Positions 4,987 through 5,358 of a stretch of DNA of 5,358 nucleotides are shown piece by piece. Numbering within the stretch: the stretch's first letter is position 1; every line of letters starts with the position of its first letter. The notes under the pieces are model-generated. The model was not told the origin of the DNA. It searched no databases and saw only the letters and a program-made list of their open reading frames with translations. This DNA comes from Rhodobiaceae bacterium (lineage in GTDB: Bacteria; Pseudomonadota; Alphaproteobacteria; RS24). Made by a program: the position numbers and the translations under genes. The stretch is from positions 44,634 through 49,991 of the forward strand of contig NZFC01000038.1 of NCBI GenBank assembly GCA_002689195.1, read 5' to 3'.

Positions 4987-5358
4987 TTAAGAGTCCTTTT
5001 CACCCTCTTCATCAGAGGCTTCTGCTTCGGCAGGTGCTTCTTCAGCAGGTGCCTCTTCAGCAGGTGCCTCTTCAGCAGGTGCCTCTTCAGCAGGTGCCTC
5101 TTCAGCAGGTGCCTCTTCAGCATCAGAAGATTGAGACGACTCATTTTTCTTAGCTAATTTTTCTAATTTCTTTGCTTCTCTATCAGCGAGAACATTTTCT
5201 CGATTCATCTCCCACTTTTTCATTTCTTTTTCAATCTCTTTTTCTTCAACACCCTGTTGCATTAAATGCCAACGTAGAGATAAACCTTCTTGCCTCATAA
5301 TTTTCTTTACAGCATCGGAGGGGATTGCACCTTCTCCTAGCCAGTGTAAAATTCTTTC
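4987..5358 (-). CDS. rpsP: 30S ribosomal protein S16, N-terminus cut by window edge, long acidic tail
   Basis: S16 is a 30S body protein needed for subunit assembly. The 123 visible residues begin within the conserved core: ERILHWLGEGAIPSDAVKKI matches the family helix that reads DRIAHWVGQGATISDRV in E. coli. By that alignment some 50-60 residues lie beyond base 5358 and the whole protein would be near 175-180 residues, twice the 82 of E. coli. A Lys/Glu-rich, probably helical stretch follows (visible residues about 38-75, e.g. EKEIEKEMKKWEMNRE), then EEAPA six times, then an acidic end. The frame is open to the edge and ends at TAA 4987-4989. Outside the repeat, GC is 87 of 238 bases (37%). 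The eight leucines before the tail are TTA (5), CTA (2) and CTC (1), and the five arginines are AGA (2), AGG, CGA and CGT, unlike every neighbour. Identification rests on the core helix and gene order. Confidence 0.93.
   Translation of the reverse strand, partial: ERILHWLGEGAIPSDAVKKIMRQEGLSLRWHLMQQGVEEKEIEKEMKKWEMNRENVLADREAKKLEKLAKKNESSQSSDAEEAPAEEAPAEEAPAEEAPAEEAPAEEAPAEAEASDEEGEKDS
4994..4998 (-). promoter_or_regulatory. rimM ribosome-binding site within the rpsP end
   Basis: AAGGA on the minus strand, preceded by further A residues, lies seven bases before the TTG at 4984-4986. It supports TTG as a true start and places the site wholly inside the last codons of rpsP, so rimM initiation probably depends on ribosomes finishing S16. 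Confidence 0.7.
5030..5119 (-). repeat. 15-bp tandem repeat, six units, in the rpsP tail
   Basis: Six head-to-tail units of 15 bases (plus strand GCAGGTGCCTCTTCA) run from 5030 to 5119; five are identical and the one nearest the stop codon has T for C. Each unit adds Glu-Glu-Ala-Pro-Ala to the S16 tail, so copy-number change keeps the frame. Near-perfect identity points to recent expansion or continuing slippage. Confidence 0.97.

Noticed and set aside
5030..5119. Regular repeats as a CRISPR array
   Set aside because: Units are 15 bases, directly adjoining without spacers, and translate in frame as EEAPA inside S16.
4477..5157. A plus-strand open frame with a repeating Cys-Leu-Phe-Ser-Arg peptide near its end
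   Set aside because: The repeated peptide is only the antisense translation of the EEAPA array in rpsP; the frame opposes rimM throughout and has no independent support.

Overview
The window is a compact, single-direction stretch of an alphaproteobacterial-type chromosome. All seven recognisable genes lie on the minus strand, so in transcription order they read from right to left: rpsP (5' end outside the window), rimM, trmD, rplS, leuC, leuD, leuB (3' end outside the window). The first four form the classic ribosomal protein S16 / 16S maturation factor RimM / tRNA m1G37 methyltransferase / ribosomal protein L19 cluster. The last three encode the second and third steps of leucine synthesis. 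The join of the S16-L19 cluster to leuC-leuD-leuB is an arrangement I know from Alphaproteobacteria. The GC-rich codon use of six of the genes and the details of LeuB, LeuC and LeuD fit that assignment. I cannot name a genus.

Layout from right to left. 5358-4987: rpsP, without its first 50-60 residues, with a long acidic tail built on six 15-bp tandem repeats. 4986-4405: rimM, which begins with TTG directly after the rpsP stop codon and in the same frame, and which ends in four 12-bp tandem repeats. 4408-3632: trmD, overlapping rimM by four bases. 3631-3516: a 116-base gap with a weak promoter candidate and a small hairpin just upstream of the rplS ribosome-binding site. 3515-3072: rplS. 3071-3005: a 67-base gap with two overlapping, mutually exclusive hairpins. 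3004-1586: leuC. 1585-1564: a short gap holding a strong Shine-Dalgarno sequence. 1563-961: leuD. 960-894: a 67-base gap. 893-1: leuB. No gene-free stretch exceeds 116 bases. I see no tRNA, rRNA, CRISPR array, insertion sequence or phage gene.

How the genes work together. S16 and RimM act in 30S subunit assembly, L19 sits at the 50S side of the subunit interface, and TrmD protects reading frame at tRNA G37, so the right half is a translation module. LeuC and LeuD form isopropylmalate isomerase, which makes the substrate of LeuB. The left half is therefore a leucine module that may be read in part from upstream, since no clear terminator separates the two.

I found no unknown defence or mobile system; the gene content is ordinary core metabolism and translation. 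The most interesting point is that rpsP does not look like its neighbours. Its non-repeat part is about 37% GC and favours TTA/CTA leucine and AGA/AGG/CGA arginine codons, while sampled rows of rimM and rplS are about 60-65% GC. The change falls at the rpsP/rimM gene boundary. This suggests that rpsP was replaced by a copy from an AT-rich lineage, or else that the assembly is chimeric. The in-frame minisatellites in rpsP and rimM, the zero-spacing TAA-TTG junction and two substitutions in conserved TrmD positions are secondary points of interest.
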